Positions 26,922-36,194 are shown, numbered from the stretch's first letter. The stretch: 64,000 nt of DNA from Sporosarcina sp. Te-1 (GCF_017498505.1 NZ_CP071798.1:3521501-3585500), one strand, 5' to 3'. Numbers and translations: made by a program. The notes: generated from the sequence alone by a model not told the origin.

Positions 26922-27344
26922 TTGTTTGTAAAAGGAGTAAATCATTTTTTATTTTCTGTGTCTGACTTGGAAAAATCCATTCAATTTTACCAAGAAGTAT
27001 TTGATGCTAGGTTACTGGTGAAAGGGAAAAGTACTGCTTACTTTGACTTGAATGGTATTTGGATAGCGCTAAATTCGGAAAAGGGCATCGCTCTTACTGA
27101 GATGAATCAATCATACACGCATATTGCTTTTTCCGTTGAAGAGGCTGATTTTGATAACATATATAATAGGCTGGAAAAGTTAGGTGTGAACATTTTAACG
27201 GGGCGTCCAAGAGATGAGCGGGATAAGAAATCAATTTATTTTACTGATCCGGATGGGCATAAGTTTGAATTTCATACGGGTACTTTGCAGGACAGATTAG
27301 ATTATTACAAAAAGGATAAACCTCATATGGAATTCTATGAATGA
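26922..27344 (+). CDS. fosB: Metallothiol transferase FosB (fosfomycin resistance)
   Basis: The 140-residue protein of the vicinal-oxygen-chelate fold inactivates fosfomycin by adding bacillithiol to the epoxide, using a divalent metal. It shows the FosB signatures [16 protein letters not shown] (metal His), [40 protein letters not shown] and RLDYYKK. The start TTG 26922 has GAGGTGATAGG in front and gives the exact family N-terminus. It is a single-gene unit with its own terminator. The same window encodes BshB2, which supplies its thiol cofactor. Confidence 0.95.
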   Translation: MFVKGVNHFLFSVSDLEKSIQFYQEVFDARLLVKGKSTAYFDLNGIWIALNSEKGIALTEMNQSYTHIAFSVEEADFDNIYNRLEKLGVNILTGRPRDERDKKSIYFTDPDGHKFEFHTGTLQDRLDYYKKDKPHMEFYE

Positions 27345-27374
27345 ATCTCAAAATGTAAAAGTCAAGAAGCGTAG

Positions 27375-27403
27375 AAAAGACCGCCCAGTTTGGACGGTCT
27401 TTT
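27375..27403. terminator. Bidirectional terminator between fosB and hemQ
   Basis: AAAAGACCG pairs with CGGTCTTTT around an 11-base loop between two convergent genes. Confidence 0.85.
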
Positions 27404-27412
27404 CTCATATAG

Positions 27413-28162
27413 TCAAATATTGAAAAACTGAGCTTTTTGGTCGCCTTCTAAAATGGTTCCGACAAAGAAGGAGCCGAAGACGCCGTAGCGGGCGCTTACT
27501 TCATCAAAACGCATTTCATAGACAAGTTTTTTAAACTGCAGGACATCGTCCGAGAAGAGGGTGACGCCCCATTCGAAATCATCGAAGCCGACCGAACCGG
27601 AAATGATTTGCTTCACTTTGCCCGCATAGCCGCGGCCGATCATTCCATGGCTGCGCATCAATTCTTTTCGCTTGTCCATTTCAAGCATATACCAGTTGTC
27701 ATCGCCTTCACGTTTTTTATCCATCGGATAGAAGCAGATGTATTGGCTGCGTGGAAGTTCAGGATAAAGACGTGAACGAACGTATGGATTTTGGTATGGA
27801 TCTTCGTTCGATTCTCCTGCCAAGTAGTTGGATAATTCGACGACCGATACGTAGGAATAGGCCGGGACCGTGTAGTCGGCAATTGTTAATTTATTGAATT
27901 CAGCTTCGAGTTGTTGTAGTTCATCCATTGTCGGACGCAGCATCATGAGCATGAAATCCGCTTTTTGGCCGACCACCGTATAGAAAGCGTGGCTGCCTGT
28001 CTTTTCATCGTCCGCTTTTTGCAGTTTATCCAGAAATGTCATGAATTCAGCGACCGCTTCTTGGCGTTCCTCTTTCGAGATCAACTTCCAGGAAGCCCAG
28101 TCCATCGTGCGGAAATCATGTAATACATACCAACCATCGAGTGTAATTGCAGCTTCGTTCAA
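27413..28162 (-). CDS. hemQ: Coproheme decarboxylase HemQ
   Basis: The 249-residue chlorite-dismutase-fold protein performs the last step of the coproporphyrin-dependent haem pathway of Gram-positive bacteria, converting Fe-coproporphyrin III to haem b. It shows [23 protein letters not shown] (conserved tyrosine and propionate contacts) and the proximal-histidine segment [15 protein letters not shown]. Length matches the family. It is divergent from pta, the same arrangement as ywfI-pta in B. subtilis. Confidence 0.95.
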   Translation of the reverse strand: MNEAAITLDGWYVLHDFRTMDWASWKLISKEERQEAVAEFMTFLDKLQKADDEKTGSHAFYTVVGQKADFMLMMLRPTMDELQQLEAEFNKLTIADYTVPAYSYVSVVELSNYLAGESNEDPYQNPYVRSRLYPELPRSQYICFYPMDKKREGDDNWYMLEMDKRKELMRSHGMIGRGYAGKVKQIISGSVGFDDFEWGVTLFSDDVLQFKKLVYEMRFDEVSARYGVFGSFFVGTILEGDQKAQFFNI

Positions 28163-28223
28163 GGGAATTCAAACTCCTTTGCCTTTGAATTTATTCTACT
28201 CCCAGTGTAGCATACTGCTTCGC

Positions 28224-28237
28224 GGAAAACGTTTCTT
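28224..28237. promoter_or_regulatory. cre-like site upstream of pta
   Basis: GGAAAACGTTTCTT agrees with the cre consensus TGWAARCGYTWNCW at 12 of 14 positions, about 100 bases before pta. In B. subtilis pta is activated by CcpA through an upstream cre, so the location is meaningful. Confidence 0.45.
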
Positions 28238-28338
28238 GGCGCTTGATGTCATCAATTTGACAATAAGTAAATGGCTGTTCCGAAACCCCTTCGGAGTGGT
28301 ATGCTTAGAGGACAGAAGAAAAGAAGGGTGGATGCCGG

Positions 28339-29310
28339 ATGACAGATTTATTCAACCAGCTGCGACAACAACTGGGCAACCAAGGAAAGAAAATCGTTTT
28401 ACCGGAAGGGACGGATGTCCGGGTCCTGACGGCCGCAGCCCGTTTGCAGGAGGAAGGTATTGTGAAACCGATCCTGTTAGGAAATGAACTGCAACTAAAA
28501 CAAGCCGCGGCAGACGCGTCTATCGATCTTGACGGAATCGAGTGGATTGATCCTGAACAAGCATCATATTTCGATGAGTTAATCGATCTGTTTGTGGAAC
28601 GTCGGAAAGGAAAAGCAACTGTGGAACAGGCGAGAGAGTTGCTGAAGGATGCAAACGTATTCGGAACGATGCTCGTCTACTCGGGGCGGGCCGATGGGCT
28701 TGTCAGTGGCGCAGCTCATTCGACAGCGGACACCGTCCGGCCGGCCCTGCAAATCATTAAGACAAAACCAGGCGTTTCAAAGACGAGTGGCGCATTCATC
28801 ATGATGAAAGGCGAAGAGCGGCTGGTGTTTGCGGATTGTGCGATCACCATTGCACCGACTGCGCAGGAATTGGCGGAAATTGCCTTGGAAAGTGCGAAAA
28901 CGGCAAAGGCATTCGGAATTGAGCCGAAAGTCGCGATGTTATCGTTCTCAACAAAGGGTTCCGCTGTTTCAGAGGAAACGGAGAGAGTGGTGGAAGCCGT
29001 CAAAATCGCCAAGACGATGGATCCTGATTTGACACTGGATGGCGAATTCCAATTTGATGCAGCCTATGTTCCGGAAGTGGCGGCGAAAAAAGCGCCGGAC
29101 TCCGATTTGAAAGGGGATGCGAATGTGTTCGTCTTCCCGTCGCTGGAGGCTGGCAATATCGGCTATAAGCTGGTTCAACGGCTAGGTGGCTATGAAGCGA
29201 TCGGCCCGATTTTACAAGGGCTGAATGCCCCGGTCAATGATTTATCCCGCGGTTGTTCCGCAGATGACGTGTACAAGCTATCGCTGATCACAGCGGCTCA
29301 GAGCTTATAA
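28339..29310 (+). CDS. pta: Phosphate acetyltransferase
   Basis: The 323-residue enzyme interconverts acetyl-CoA and acetyl phosphate in overflow metabolism. The sequence is a typical short Pta without the N-terminal DRTGG domain. Conserved stretches are KKIVLPEGTDVRVL, GMLVYSGRADGLVSGAAHSTADTVRPAL-like region (about 110-138), SGAFIMM, FADCAI and the C-terminal ANVFVFPSLEAGNIGYKLVQRL. AAGGGTGG precedes ATG 28339. A cre-like site lies upstream. lipL follows at 29 bp and may be co-transcribed. Confidence 0.95.
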   Translation: MTDLFNQLRQQLGNQGKKIVLPEGTDVRVLTAAARLQEEGIVKPILLGNELQLKQAAADASIDLDGIEWIDPEQASYFDELIDLFVERRKGKATVEQARELLKDANVFGTMLVYSGRADGLVSGAAHSTADTVRPALQIIKTKPGVSKTSGAFIMMKGEERLVFADCAITIAPTAQELAEIALESAKTAKAFGIEPKVAMLSFSTKGSAVSEETERVVEAVKIAKTMDPDLTLDGEFQFDAAYVPEVAAKKAPDSDLKGDANVFVFPSLEAGNIGYKLVQRLGGYEAIGPILQGLNAPVNDLSRGCSADDVYKLSLITAAQSL

Positions 29311-29339
29311 TTTGATGATGGAAAGAGCAGGAGACGCAC

Positions 29340-30182
29340 ATGATGTCACATGAGGAAACATCGCTTCATATGCCGAAATGGCGTTTTATGGATGAATCAT
29401 TTTCGGCAAGAGGACGTTCGGCCTTGGAGTCATTTGCCGCGGATGATACGCTATGCCACTTAGTTGGACAGCAGATGAGCATTCCGACCGTTCGGACTTG
29501 GGTGCATGAGCATACGGTTGTTCTCGGCATTCAAGATCATCGGCTTCCTCATATCGAGGAAGCCGTACCGTTAATCCACGACGCGGGCTATCAGACAATT
29601 GTCCGGAATTCCGGCGGTCTTGCCGTCGTCTTGGACAGCGGGGTATTGAACATCTCCCTCGTTTTATCGGAACAGCAGGGTTCGATTGATATTCCAGAAG
29701 GCTATGAAATGATGGTTGCCTTTGTAAAACGGCTTTTTCCGGAAGCTGCTGATCGGATTGAGGCGTATGAAATTGTCGGTTCCTACTGTCCTGGCACATA
29801 TGACTTAAGTATAGAAGGGCGAAAATTCGCAGGGATCTCTCAGCGAAGATTGCGGCAAGGCGTCGCAGTGCAAGTCTATTTATGTGTGGAGGGGAGCGGT
29901 TCCCGGCGGGCTGAGCTCATTCGTACGTTATATAAGGCCGGACTGCAAGGAGAGGCAACAAAGTTCGCTTATCCTGTCATCATGCCAGATGTCATGGCCT
30001 CCTTATCCGAGCTATTGGGGATGCAGCTGACGGTCAGCGATATCGTTATCCGAACTCAGCTATTGCTGCGAGAATTAAGTGGCGACATCCAAATGGGCGG
30101 GTTTACGCCGGATGAACTGGAACTATATGCGTTTTATTTAAAGCGCGTGGTGGAGCGCAATCAAAAATTATTGAAGGCATAA
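29340..30182 (+). CDS. lipL: Octanoyl/lipoyl-[GcvH]:protein N-lipoyltransferase LipL
   Basis: The 280-residue protein of the biotin/lipoate ligase fold moves the octanoyl (or lipoyl) group from GcvH to E2 subunits. It carries the family's catalytic cysteine in GSYCPGTYDLS (about residue 150) and the conserved lysine in GRKFAGISQRR. B. subtilis LipL (YwfL) also lies next to pta. AGGAG precedes ATG 29340; a second ATG follows at once. The terminator it shares with rsfA lies 20 bases after the stop. Confidence 0.9.
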   Translation: MMSHEETSLHMPKWRFMDESFSARGRSALESFAADDTLCHLVGQQMSIPTVRTWVHEHTVVLGIQDHRLPHIEEAVPLIHDAGYQTIVRNSGGLAVVLDSGVLNISLVLSEQQGSIDIPEGYEMMVAFVKRLFPEAADRIEAYEIVGSYCPGTYDLSIEGRKFAGISQRRLRQGVAVQVYLCVEGSGSRRAELIRTLYKAGLQGEATKFAYPVIMPDVMASLSELLGMQLTVSDIVIRTQLLLRELSGDIQMGGFTPDELELYAFYLKRVVERNQKLLKA

Positions 30183-30202
30183 GCCAGTAGAACTGAATAC
30201 CA

Positions 30203-30245
30203 AAAAAAGAACCGCCGGATCAACCATTGATCGGCGGTTCTTTTG
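30203..30245. terminator. Bidirectional terminator whose stem contains the end of rsfA
   Basis: GAACCGCCGGATCAA pairs with TTGATCGGCGGTTC (one bulge) around a three-base loop, with A and T runs outside. The stop codon of rsfA (30220-30222) lies in one arm, so the last rsfA codons encode half of the stem. Confidence 0.9.
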
Positions 30246-30855
30246 ATACGAGATTTCCGTTTTTCTCCATTGTGAAGACAGGAGCGACTCGCTCTTCTGT
30301 ATCTTCCAGCGTCACCAGGCGACGTGCACGGTTCATGATTTGCACAAACTGCTCATAGTCGTTGCGGAGCGTGGCATTTTCCTGACGCAGCTTTTCCACT
30401 TCTTGTTCCAGTGAGTGGACTTTGTCATTCGCCATCTTGGCTGTATGTTTCCAACGTAGTGATTCCGAATCTCCACCGCCGTTATGATGCAAGCGGATCA
30501 AATAAGCGATGATCGTATCAAGGGATAGGGCTGATAGCGGAACGGCTGCCTTTTCCTCGCCTTCGCCGCCAGTTCCCGGCGTGAACAGCTGCTGGCTGCG
30601 CCGTTTGAAGTCAGGACCGAGGACACGCATTGCCTGTTTCCGTTCCTTTTTCGCTTCTGCCAGCTCTTTCTCGTAATCTCTCCGAACGACGGCATTCCAC
30701 CTGAATCCACAAGCGGCCGCAGTCCGGTTGAGAGCATCCCCGACTTCCTCGAATGCACTCAATTGTGTACTTCCCTCGCGGACATGCCGCAATACAGTTT
30801 CGGCTAATAAAATATCATCTTGTTCTAACCAAGCATCTTGTCTGACCTTCACCAT
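30220..30855 (-). CDS. rsfA: Prespore-specific transcriptional regulator RsfA
   Basis: The 211-residue regulator has an N-terminal Myb/SANT-like DNA-binding domain ([23 protein letters not shown] and [13 protein letters not shown], about residues 1-65), a linker, and a C-terminal leucine-zipper-like coiled coil ([19 protein letters not shown]). RsfA adjusts sigma-F-dependent gene expression in the forespore of B. subtilis (YwfN). ATG 30855 is chosen because AGGAGG is seven bases upstream; ATG 30861 is too close. Its 3' end forms part of the terminator stem. Confidence 0.9.
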   Translation of the reverse strand: MVKVRQDAWLEQDDILLAETVLRHVREGSTQLSAFEEVGDALNRTAAACGFRWNAVVRRDYEKELAEAKKERKQAMRVLGPDFKRRSQQLFTPGTGGEGEEKAAVPLSALSLDTIIAYLIRLHHNGGGDSESLRWKHTAKMANDKVHSLEQEVEKLRQENATLRNDYEQFVQIMNRARRLVTLEDTEERVAPVFTMEKNGNLVSKEPPING

Positions 30856-31062
30856 TTCCATGCCTCCTGCCAAATTCATAGTCTTTCTAACGTCAGTGTG
30901 TACAACAGGGAATCCTTTTATTCATTCAAACTGCAACACTTCATGAAAAACATTCGATTTCACGTATCGTCGATAGTCTGTCCCAAAACGATACATTTGC
31001 CATCTTCCGTTAGCAGGACTTTTTGTTATACTTAAGAAAATGGATGAACGGAGGTGCGGAAT

Positions 31063-32361
31063 ATGGAATACAAAAACGAAAAGCTTTTTGAAGAGAAGGT
31101 ATTCAAAGATCCGGTTCACCGGTATATCCATGTGCGCGACCAAGTGATCTGGGATGTCATCGGCACGCGGGAATTTCAGCGGCTGCGCCGCATCCGGCAG
31201 CTTGGGACAACGTATCTCGTCTTTCATGGAGCGGAGCACAGCCGTTTCCAGCATTCGCTCGGTGTCTACGAAATTGTAAGACGGATTATCGACGATGGAT
31301 TCAGTGGACGAGACGAATGGAACAATGAAGAACGTCTTGTGACCCTTTGTGCCGCCCTCCTTCATGATTTGGGCCATGGCCCTTTTTCGCATGCGTTCGA
31401 AAAGGTATTCAGCTTGGATCATGAACAATTCACGCAACGGATTTTAGTCGGTGATACGGAAGTGAATGCCGTCCTCCGTAAAGTGTCACCCGATTTTCCA
31501 CAAAAAGTGGCGGACGTTATCGGCAAGACCTATCCGGACAAGCTCGTCGTCAGTTTGATCTCCAGTCAAATCGATGCGGATCGGATGGATTACTTGCAGC
31601 GCGATGCGTATTACACAGGCGTATCATACGGCCATTTCGACATGGAACGAATTTTGCGCGTCATGCGGCCGGCCGAAGAACAGGTTGTCATCAAGTTTAG
31701 CGGCATGCATGCGGTGGAAGATTATATAATGAGCCGGTACCAAATGTATTGGCAAGTGTATTTCCACCCCGTATCACGCAGTGCCGAAGTCATCTTGATT
31801 AAAATCTTGCATCGGGCGAGACAGCTACATAACAACGGATACCAATTCACCTATGACCCTGTCCATTTCCGCTCTTTTTTCAATCAAACTTTTCAACTGG
31901 AAGACTACATATCACTGGATGAAAGCGTCTTATTAGCGTATTTCCAATGGTGGCGCAAAGAGGAAGATGCCATTTTGGCAGACTTATGCGACCGCTTCAT
32001 CAATCGGCGGCTGTTCCAATATGCCGAATTCGATCCGGCGAAGGAATACCGGAAGATCGGCCAGCTGGAGCAAATGTTTAAAGATGCCGGTTTGGATCCG
32101 GAATATTACCTCGTTGCGGATTCCTCTTCTGATTTGCCATACGACTTTTACCGTCCGGGCGAAGAGAACGAACGGGTCCCGATTTACTTGCAGATGCCCG
32201 GCGGTGAGTTGCGTGAACTCTCGCGTTCCTCGGATATCGTCGACGCCATTTCAGGCAAACGCCGAACTGACCATAAAATTTATTTCCCTGAAGACCTATT
32301 ACTTGAGAAGAAAGACGAAATACCGCTTTATGCGGACATGCTGAAGATGTTGAAAGAATGA
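31063..32361 (+). CDS. ywfO: HD-domain phosphohydrolase YwfO (dGTPase-like)
   Basis: The 432-residue protein has an N-terminal HD domain: FQRLRRIRQLG, the metal histidines in HSRFQHSLGVYEI and LLHDLGHGPFSHAFE (about residues 60-110), and QIDADRMDYLQRDAYYTG. It resembles SAMHD1/dGTP triphosphohydrolase-like enzymes that hydrolyse nucleoside triphosphates. The physiological substrate is not certain. GGAGGTG lies before ATG 31063. ywgA follows after 16 bases, the same order as in B. subtilis. Confidence 0.88.
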   Translation: MEYKNEKLFEEKVFKDPVHRYIHVRDQVIWDVIGTREFQRLRRIRQLGTTYLVFHGAEHSRFQHSLGVYEIVRRIIDDGFSGRDEWNNEERLVTLCAALLHDLGHGPFSHAFEKVFSLDHEQFTQRILVGDTEVNAVLRKVSPDFPQKVADVIGKTYPDKLVVSLISSQIDADRMDYLQRDAYYTGVSYGHFDMERILRVMRPAEEQVVIKFSGMHAVEDYIMSRYQMYWQVYFHPVSRSAEVILIKILHRARQLHNNGYQFTYDPVHFRSFFNQTFQLEDYISLDESVLLAYFQWWRKEEDAILADLCDRFINRRLFQYAEFDPAKEYRKIGQLEQMFKDAGLDPEYYLVADSSSDLPYDFYRPGEENERVPIYLQMPGGELRELSRSSDIVDAISGKRRTDHKIYFPEDLLLEKKDEIPLYADMLKMLKE

Positions 32362-32377
32362 GAGAGGAGTGGGCAAC

Positions 32378-32893
32378 TTGTTGCAAGAACATGCCAGAAT
32401 TGTACAGTTCATTTCGCTGGCACAAGAAGTGAGCGGTCGGAAAAAGTTGCAAAAGATGGTGTATATCGCGAAGAAAATGGATTTTCCATTCGTTGAAAAA
32501 TATGAATTGCATATGTACGGACCTTACTCAGAGGAATTGACATTGCGTGTGGAAGAACTTTGCGCGATGGGATTCTTGTCCGAACAATGCACAGACAAAG
32601 GATCCTATGTCCAATATCACTACAATGTGACAGAGGAAGGGGAACGGTTTCTCGAAACAGCGGAGACACCGCATGAAATGCTTGGCATTTGCATCGGTAA
32701 GCTGAACGGAAAAAGCTCCCGATTCCTAGAGCTCGTCTCAACCCTTCTATACTTTGACCATCTGCCGAAAGAAGAGCAAGTGGCCAAAGTACATATTGTC
32801 AAAAGCAAGCTGAACTTCACGGAAGACGAAATGACAGCTGCCTTTGCGTTCATCGAAGAACTGCAACAATGTACAAGCATCACAGCCGGCTAA
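32378..32893 (+). CDS. ywgA: YwgA-family protein
   Basis: The 171-residue protein matches the conserved YwgA family of unknown function. Landmarks are GRKKLQKMVYIAKKMDFPF, YGPYSEELTLRVEELC, GFLSEQ and the C-terminal KLNFTEDEMTAAFAFIEEL; the pattern is a winged-helix-like domain similar to antitoxin-related SocA/Panacea proteins, which is inference. The start is TTG 32378 with AGAGGAG upstream, giving the family N-terminus with LQEHARI. The stop codon lies inside the terminator hairpin. Confidence 0.85.
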   Translation: MLQEHARIVQFISLAQEVSGRKKLQKMVYIAKKMDFPFVEKYELHMYGPYSEELTLRVEELCAMGFLSEQCTDKGSYVQYHYNVTEEGERFLETAETPHEMLGICIGKLNGKSSRFLELVSTLLYFDHLPKEEQVAKVHIVKSKLNFTEDEMTAAFAFIEELQQCTSITAG

Positions 32894-32906
32894 CCGCCGG
32901 CTTTTT
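32884..32906 (+). terminator. Terminator overlapping the ywgA stop
   Basis: AGCCGGC pairs with GCCGGCT across a five-base loop that holds the TAA stop codon of ywgA, followed by TTTT. Confidence 0.85.
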
Positions 32907-32943
32907 GTATGGTTTGAAGAAGAGGATGGAGGGGGAGATACTT

Positions 32944-33066
32944 TTGGTGATTGGAAAATTACTTGAAGTGATCGATAAATCTTGCAAACTGATCGATAAC
33001 TTCTCCCAGTTATCAATCATCTCCATGAAGCTAACGGCTCTCTACTACCACAATTCCAATATCTAA
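32944..33066 (+). CDS. Possible 40-residue small protein
   Basis: A short frame begins at TTG 32944 (or GTG 32947), with a purine-rich GGAGGGGGAG six bases upstream. The peptide is amphipathic (VIGKLLEVIDKSCKLIDNF). No terminator or clear promoter was seen, and the strong ywgA terminator lies upstream. It could equally be a chance frame. Confidence 0.22.
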   Translation: MVIGKLLEVIDKSCKLIDNFSQLSIISMKLTALYYHNSNI

Positions 33067-33091
33067 AAGCCCCCCCAATTTCATTCCAAAT

Positions 33092-33113
33092 AAAAAAACC
33101 GGCACAGGCCGGT
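33092..33113 (-). terminator. Terminator after the tautomerase gene
   Basis: On the - strand ACCGGC pairs with GCCGGT around CTGT and is followed by seven T, 11 bases after the stop codon. Confidence 0.85.
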
Positions 33114-33123
33114 GGATTTCTGC

Positions 33124-33312
33124 TTACTCCGCATCACTCAATCGCTTTCCAGCGACAGCATAATGATTTTTGGACATTTCTTCGATGAATACGACAACAT
33201 TTTCCACAGGAGCTCCTGTTGTTTCGGAGACAACTGCTGTCACTTTTTCACAGAGTGCACGTTTTTGTTCTTCGGTGCGGCCTTCGATCATTTTTACGGT
33301 TACATATGGCAT
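33124..33312 (-). CDS. ywhB: 4-oxalocrotonate tautomerase family enzyme (YwhB-like)
   Basis: The 62-residue protein begins Met-Pro-Tyr-Val-Thr-Val-Lys; after loss of Met the N-terminal proline is the catalytic base of this tautomerase superfamily. The short EEQKRALCEKVTAVVSE helix and VVVFIEEMSKNHYAVAG are family landmarks. B. subtilis YwhB tautomerises 2-hydroxymuconate-type substrates in vitro; its cellular role is unknown. A good RBS (GGAAGGGGG) precedes ATG 33312. It is divergent from ywhD, as in B. subtilis. Confidence 0.9.
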   Translation of the reverse strand: MPYVTVKMIEGRTEEQKRALCEKVTAVVSETTGAPVENVVVFIEEMSKNHYAVAGKRLSDAE

Positions 33313-33380
33313 ACCATTTCCCCCTTCCTGCGATAATTCGGTATAGTGTATATAATAACAGAGTAGGAGAGGATATAAAA

Positions 33381-33911
33381 ATGGCGAATGAAGAGAAACC
33401 GAAACAAAAATTGGGATTCACCATTATAAAAAACGATCCGACGGACGGCCATAAGGGCTTTGGCATTGGATCATTATCGCTTGAAAATATTTCGCCGGTC
33501 ATCGTAGATATCGAGGCGGACGAAGCCCGGATCGAGATGGGGGCGATGCATGCCCGCAGTGATACGGAACGAGGCGTGAAATTTACGACGAATCGAGAGG
33601 ACTCAGAAGGCGGGAAGCCGTATTGGCTCGTTTGGGTGACGATCGATTTTAAAGAAGAGGGGCCATACTATGCGGGTGTGACTGCCTGCGAAATGGTCGT
33701 GAATAAGGAAAAAAGGCGCGGCTATAAAATTCTAGCCGATCATGTGAATAAAATGGATAAATCGTTGAAGCGCCATATCATTGTGGACCAGATGGACGAG
33801 AAATCCAAGCGCATCCTTGCTGGCTTCCTGCAGGCGCATAATCAAGAGATGTGGGACCGGAGCGAACCGAAACTGCACATCGACCTAGGGCTGGAATCTC
33901 CACATTTATGA
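33381..33911 (+). CDS. ywhD: YwhD-family protein
   Basis: The 176-residue protein matches the YwhD family. Recognisable stretches are GFTIIKNDPTDGHKGFGIGSL, IEMGAMHARSDTERGVKF, YYAGVTACEM, RGYKILADHVNKMDKS and HIDLGLESPHL. Its function is not known. GGAGAGGAT lies before ATG 33381. The short divergent spacing to ywhB (68 bp) suggests back-to-back promoters. Confidence 0.88.
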   Translation: MANEEKPKQKLGFTIIKNDPTDGHKGFGIGSLSLENISPVIVDIEADEARIEMGAMHARSDTERGVKFTTNREDSEGGKPYWLVWVTIDFKEEGPYYAGVTACEMVVNKEKRRGYKILADHVNKMDKSLKRHIIVDQMDEKSKRILAGFLQAHNQEMWDRSEPKLHIDLGLESPHL

Positions 33912-34082
33912 ACAAACTGTGACATTTCCGCCGGACCATTGCATCCGAGGTTGAATGTAAACGAGAAAGGAAGTACACTAAAAATACAGCTTGCCATTGT
34001 AAGCTAGGACAACCGGAATAGCGCACTCTAGGCCTGTATGATTACAACCCAAGCAAAATACAGCCAAGATGCCTACAACGGT

Positions 34083-34125
34083 AAAAAAGCTATCCATCCT
34101 CATGGCAGGATGGATAGCTTTTTTG
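34083..34125. terminator. Bidirectional terminator between ywhD and pbpG
   Basis: AAAAAAGCTATCCATCCT pairs perfectly with its complement around CATGGC. The outer T and A runs suit both directions. The remaining bases from 33912 hold no gene I can support. Confidence 0.92.
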
Positions 34126-34136
34126 ATGGTTTTTCT

Positions 34137-36194
34137 TCATTCAAAGAAGGAAAAAGGAAACAGTTCGAAGGAACCTTCCTCCTCTTCTCCGGAAAGGCGG
34201 TCTTCGCGCAAACTTCGATCGGTACATAACTTTTGTGGCATATCTTTTTCTTTTACATAGACTAATCGCTGCTTCGGACATTCATTGACGGCAATTCCGC
34301 CGGTTTCCACGTCAACAATGACGCCATTCACCCCGTTTGGCGGCATGAAAGGTTCCTCCGATTTTCCTTCATGTACTTTCTCCATAAAGTCAATCCAAAT
34401 CCGCTTAGAGGCGGCTTTATCTTCAAACTCGGTCAAATTTTGCCCGACATCGAACCCTGTCCAGATCCCGGAGGTCAGCGACGGGGTAAATCCAATTAAG
34501 TATTGATCTGAAATGGTCGTTCCCGATTTGGCTGCATAAGGGCGCGTCTGCTTCGGCCGCATCGTCAAACCAGTGGAAATTAAATAGTCATTGAACACCG
34601 GATCAAACATACCTGTCATCAAGTGCGTCAGGACGAACGCATCTTGCTCCGTGATAACCCGTTTTTTCGTCGGTTTCGGCTTTTCATAGACCGTCCGGCC
34701 TTGTGCATCAGTGATGGATAAAATGGTGGTCGGTTCAACTTTTAAGCCACTGGAAGCGACCCTGTTGTAAGCATTGGTCATCTCTTTCAATGTGACAACA
34801 GAGGTGCCAAGTGCAACGGCCGGGGATTCTTGAAATTTTACTTGTAGGCCGAGTCGTTCCGCCATATTATTAAATTTTTTGTACCCTATCTTTTCAAGTG
34901 TTTTCACGGCATACACATTATCGGAAAGTGCGATTGCTTGAGCGAGAGAAATAGGATGCCCGGCAAACTTCCCATTAATGTTCTTCGGCTCATACGTGGA
35001 ACGTCCATCGTCATAAGTGAAAACGGTCCGCTCGGTTGACATGAAGGTCAGCGGGCTGAAGCCTTCTTCCAAGGCAGCGGCGTAAAGGATCGGCTTCATG
35101 GCCGAACCGGGCTGCCGCTTCGCCTGGGTGGCTCGGTTAAACGGGCTTTCCGCATAATCGGTTCCGCCGACCATGGAGGTGATAGCCCCCGTCTCTGGTT
35201 CCATGGAAATGAATGCAACTTGCAAATCGTTTTTCGGCATCCATTTGTTGACCATCTCTTCCGCCGTCTGCTGGTGATGCAAATCGAGCGTCGTCCGAAT
35301 CGTCCAGCCTCCTTCAGCAGGATAGCGTCCTTTATCGCTTAGGATTTTTTCTGCCTCGCGCCATACCTCATCCAAAAAATAAGGGGCGACCCGCTTCATC
35401 TCTGACCATTCATCTGTCTTTAGCGCGATCGGCATATTTTTCGCCCGCTCTTCCTGCGTTTCCGTAATATATCCTTGCTCCTCCATCAAATGCAGGATGG
35501 TCAATTGCCGGTTCCGCGATCGTTCAGGATTATCGATTGGCGAATAGATCGACGGTCCCTTGGCAATGGCTGCAATAACTGCCGCTTCCTCGAGTGTCAG
35601 GTCCTTGGACGGTTTGGCAAAATAAAACTTGCTGGCCGCCTCGACCCCGTACATTCCATGATCAAAGTAAACCGTATTCAAATAGCCTTCCAAAATCTCA
35701 TCTTTCTCATAAAAAAGCTCCAACCGATAAGCGTAAAGAGCTTCCTTTAGTTTTCGGTTCCAAGATTTCTCGTGTGTCAGATACAAATTACGGGCATACT
35801 GCTGAGTAATCGTGCTGGCACCTTCCGCCATGCTCATCGTTTTCACATCTCTCAGGACAGCGCCGGCGATTCTTCGGTAATCAAATCCATTATGGTTGTA
35901 GAAATTCCGATCCTCGGTCGCTATAAACGCATCAATTAAGAAAGGGGAAATGTTCTCCAATCCAACCCAATACCTGCGTTCGGCCGAAAACTTATCACCG
36001 ATTTGTCTGCCGTTCTTGTCTAGGAAAACAGATGCCTTAGGAACGCTCAATGAGGGGGCGCCCGCAATCTGTGCATAAATCCGGAGACATAACAGAGCTG
36101 TGAAAAAAGCTGTAACACCAGTGATGGCAAGCATGAGAAATGTACGCAGCAATCTCCGCTTCTTCTGTTTTTTAATATAATCAGACCGTTTCAT
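34137..36194 (-). CDS. pbpG: Bifunctional class A penicillin-binding protein (PBP2d type)
   Basis: The 685-residue membrane-anchored enzyme has a short basic cytoplasmic tail and one TM helix (about residues 18-42). Its glycosyltransferase domain shows ATEDRNFYNHNG and EGASTITQQYARNLYL. Its transpeptidase domain shows SxxK in PGSAMKPILY, LSDNVYAV (SxN) and KSGTTISD (KTG-type). It polymerises and cross-links peptidoglycan. The position after ywhB/ywhD and before ywiB-argS matches ywhE (pbpG) of B. subtilis, a sporulation-associated PBP. The start ATG 36194 follows GGGGGT; an earlier frame start at 36239 is not supported. Confidence 0.9.
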   Translation of the reverse strand: MKRSDYIKKQKKRRLLRTFLMLAITGVTAFFTALLCLRIYAQIAGAPSLSVPKASVFLDKNGRQIGDKFSAERRYWVGLENISPFLIDAFIATEDRNFYNHNGFDYRRIAGAVLRDVKTMSMAEGASTITQQYARNLYLTHEKSWNRKLKEALYAYRLELFYEKDEILEGYLNTVYFDHGMYGVEAASKFYFAKPSKDLTLEEAAVIAAIAKGPSIYSPIDNPERSRNRQLTILHLMEEQGYITETQEERAKNMPIALKTDEWSEMKRVAPYFLDEVWREAEKILSDKGRYPAEGGWTIRTTLDLHHQQTAEEMVNKWMPKNDLQVAFISMEPETGAITSMVGGTDYAESPFNRATQAKRQPGSAMKPILYAAALEEGFSPLTFMSTERTVFTYDDGRSTYEPKNINGKFAGHPISLAQAIALSDNVYAVKTLEKIGYKKFNNMAERLGLQVKFQESPAVALGTSVVTLKEMTNAYNRVASSGLKVEPTTILSITDAQGRTVYEKPKPTKKRVITEQDAFVLTHLMTGMFDPVFNDYLISTGLTMRPKQTRPYAAKSGTTISDQYLIGFTPSLTSGIWTGFDVGQNLTEFEDKAASKRIWIDFMEKVHEGKSEEPFMPPNGVNGVIVDVETGGIAVNECPKQRLVYVKEKDMPQKLCTDRSLREDRLSGEEEEGSFELFPFSFFE

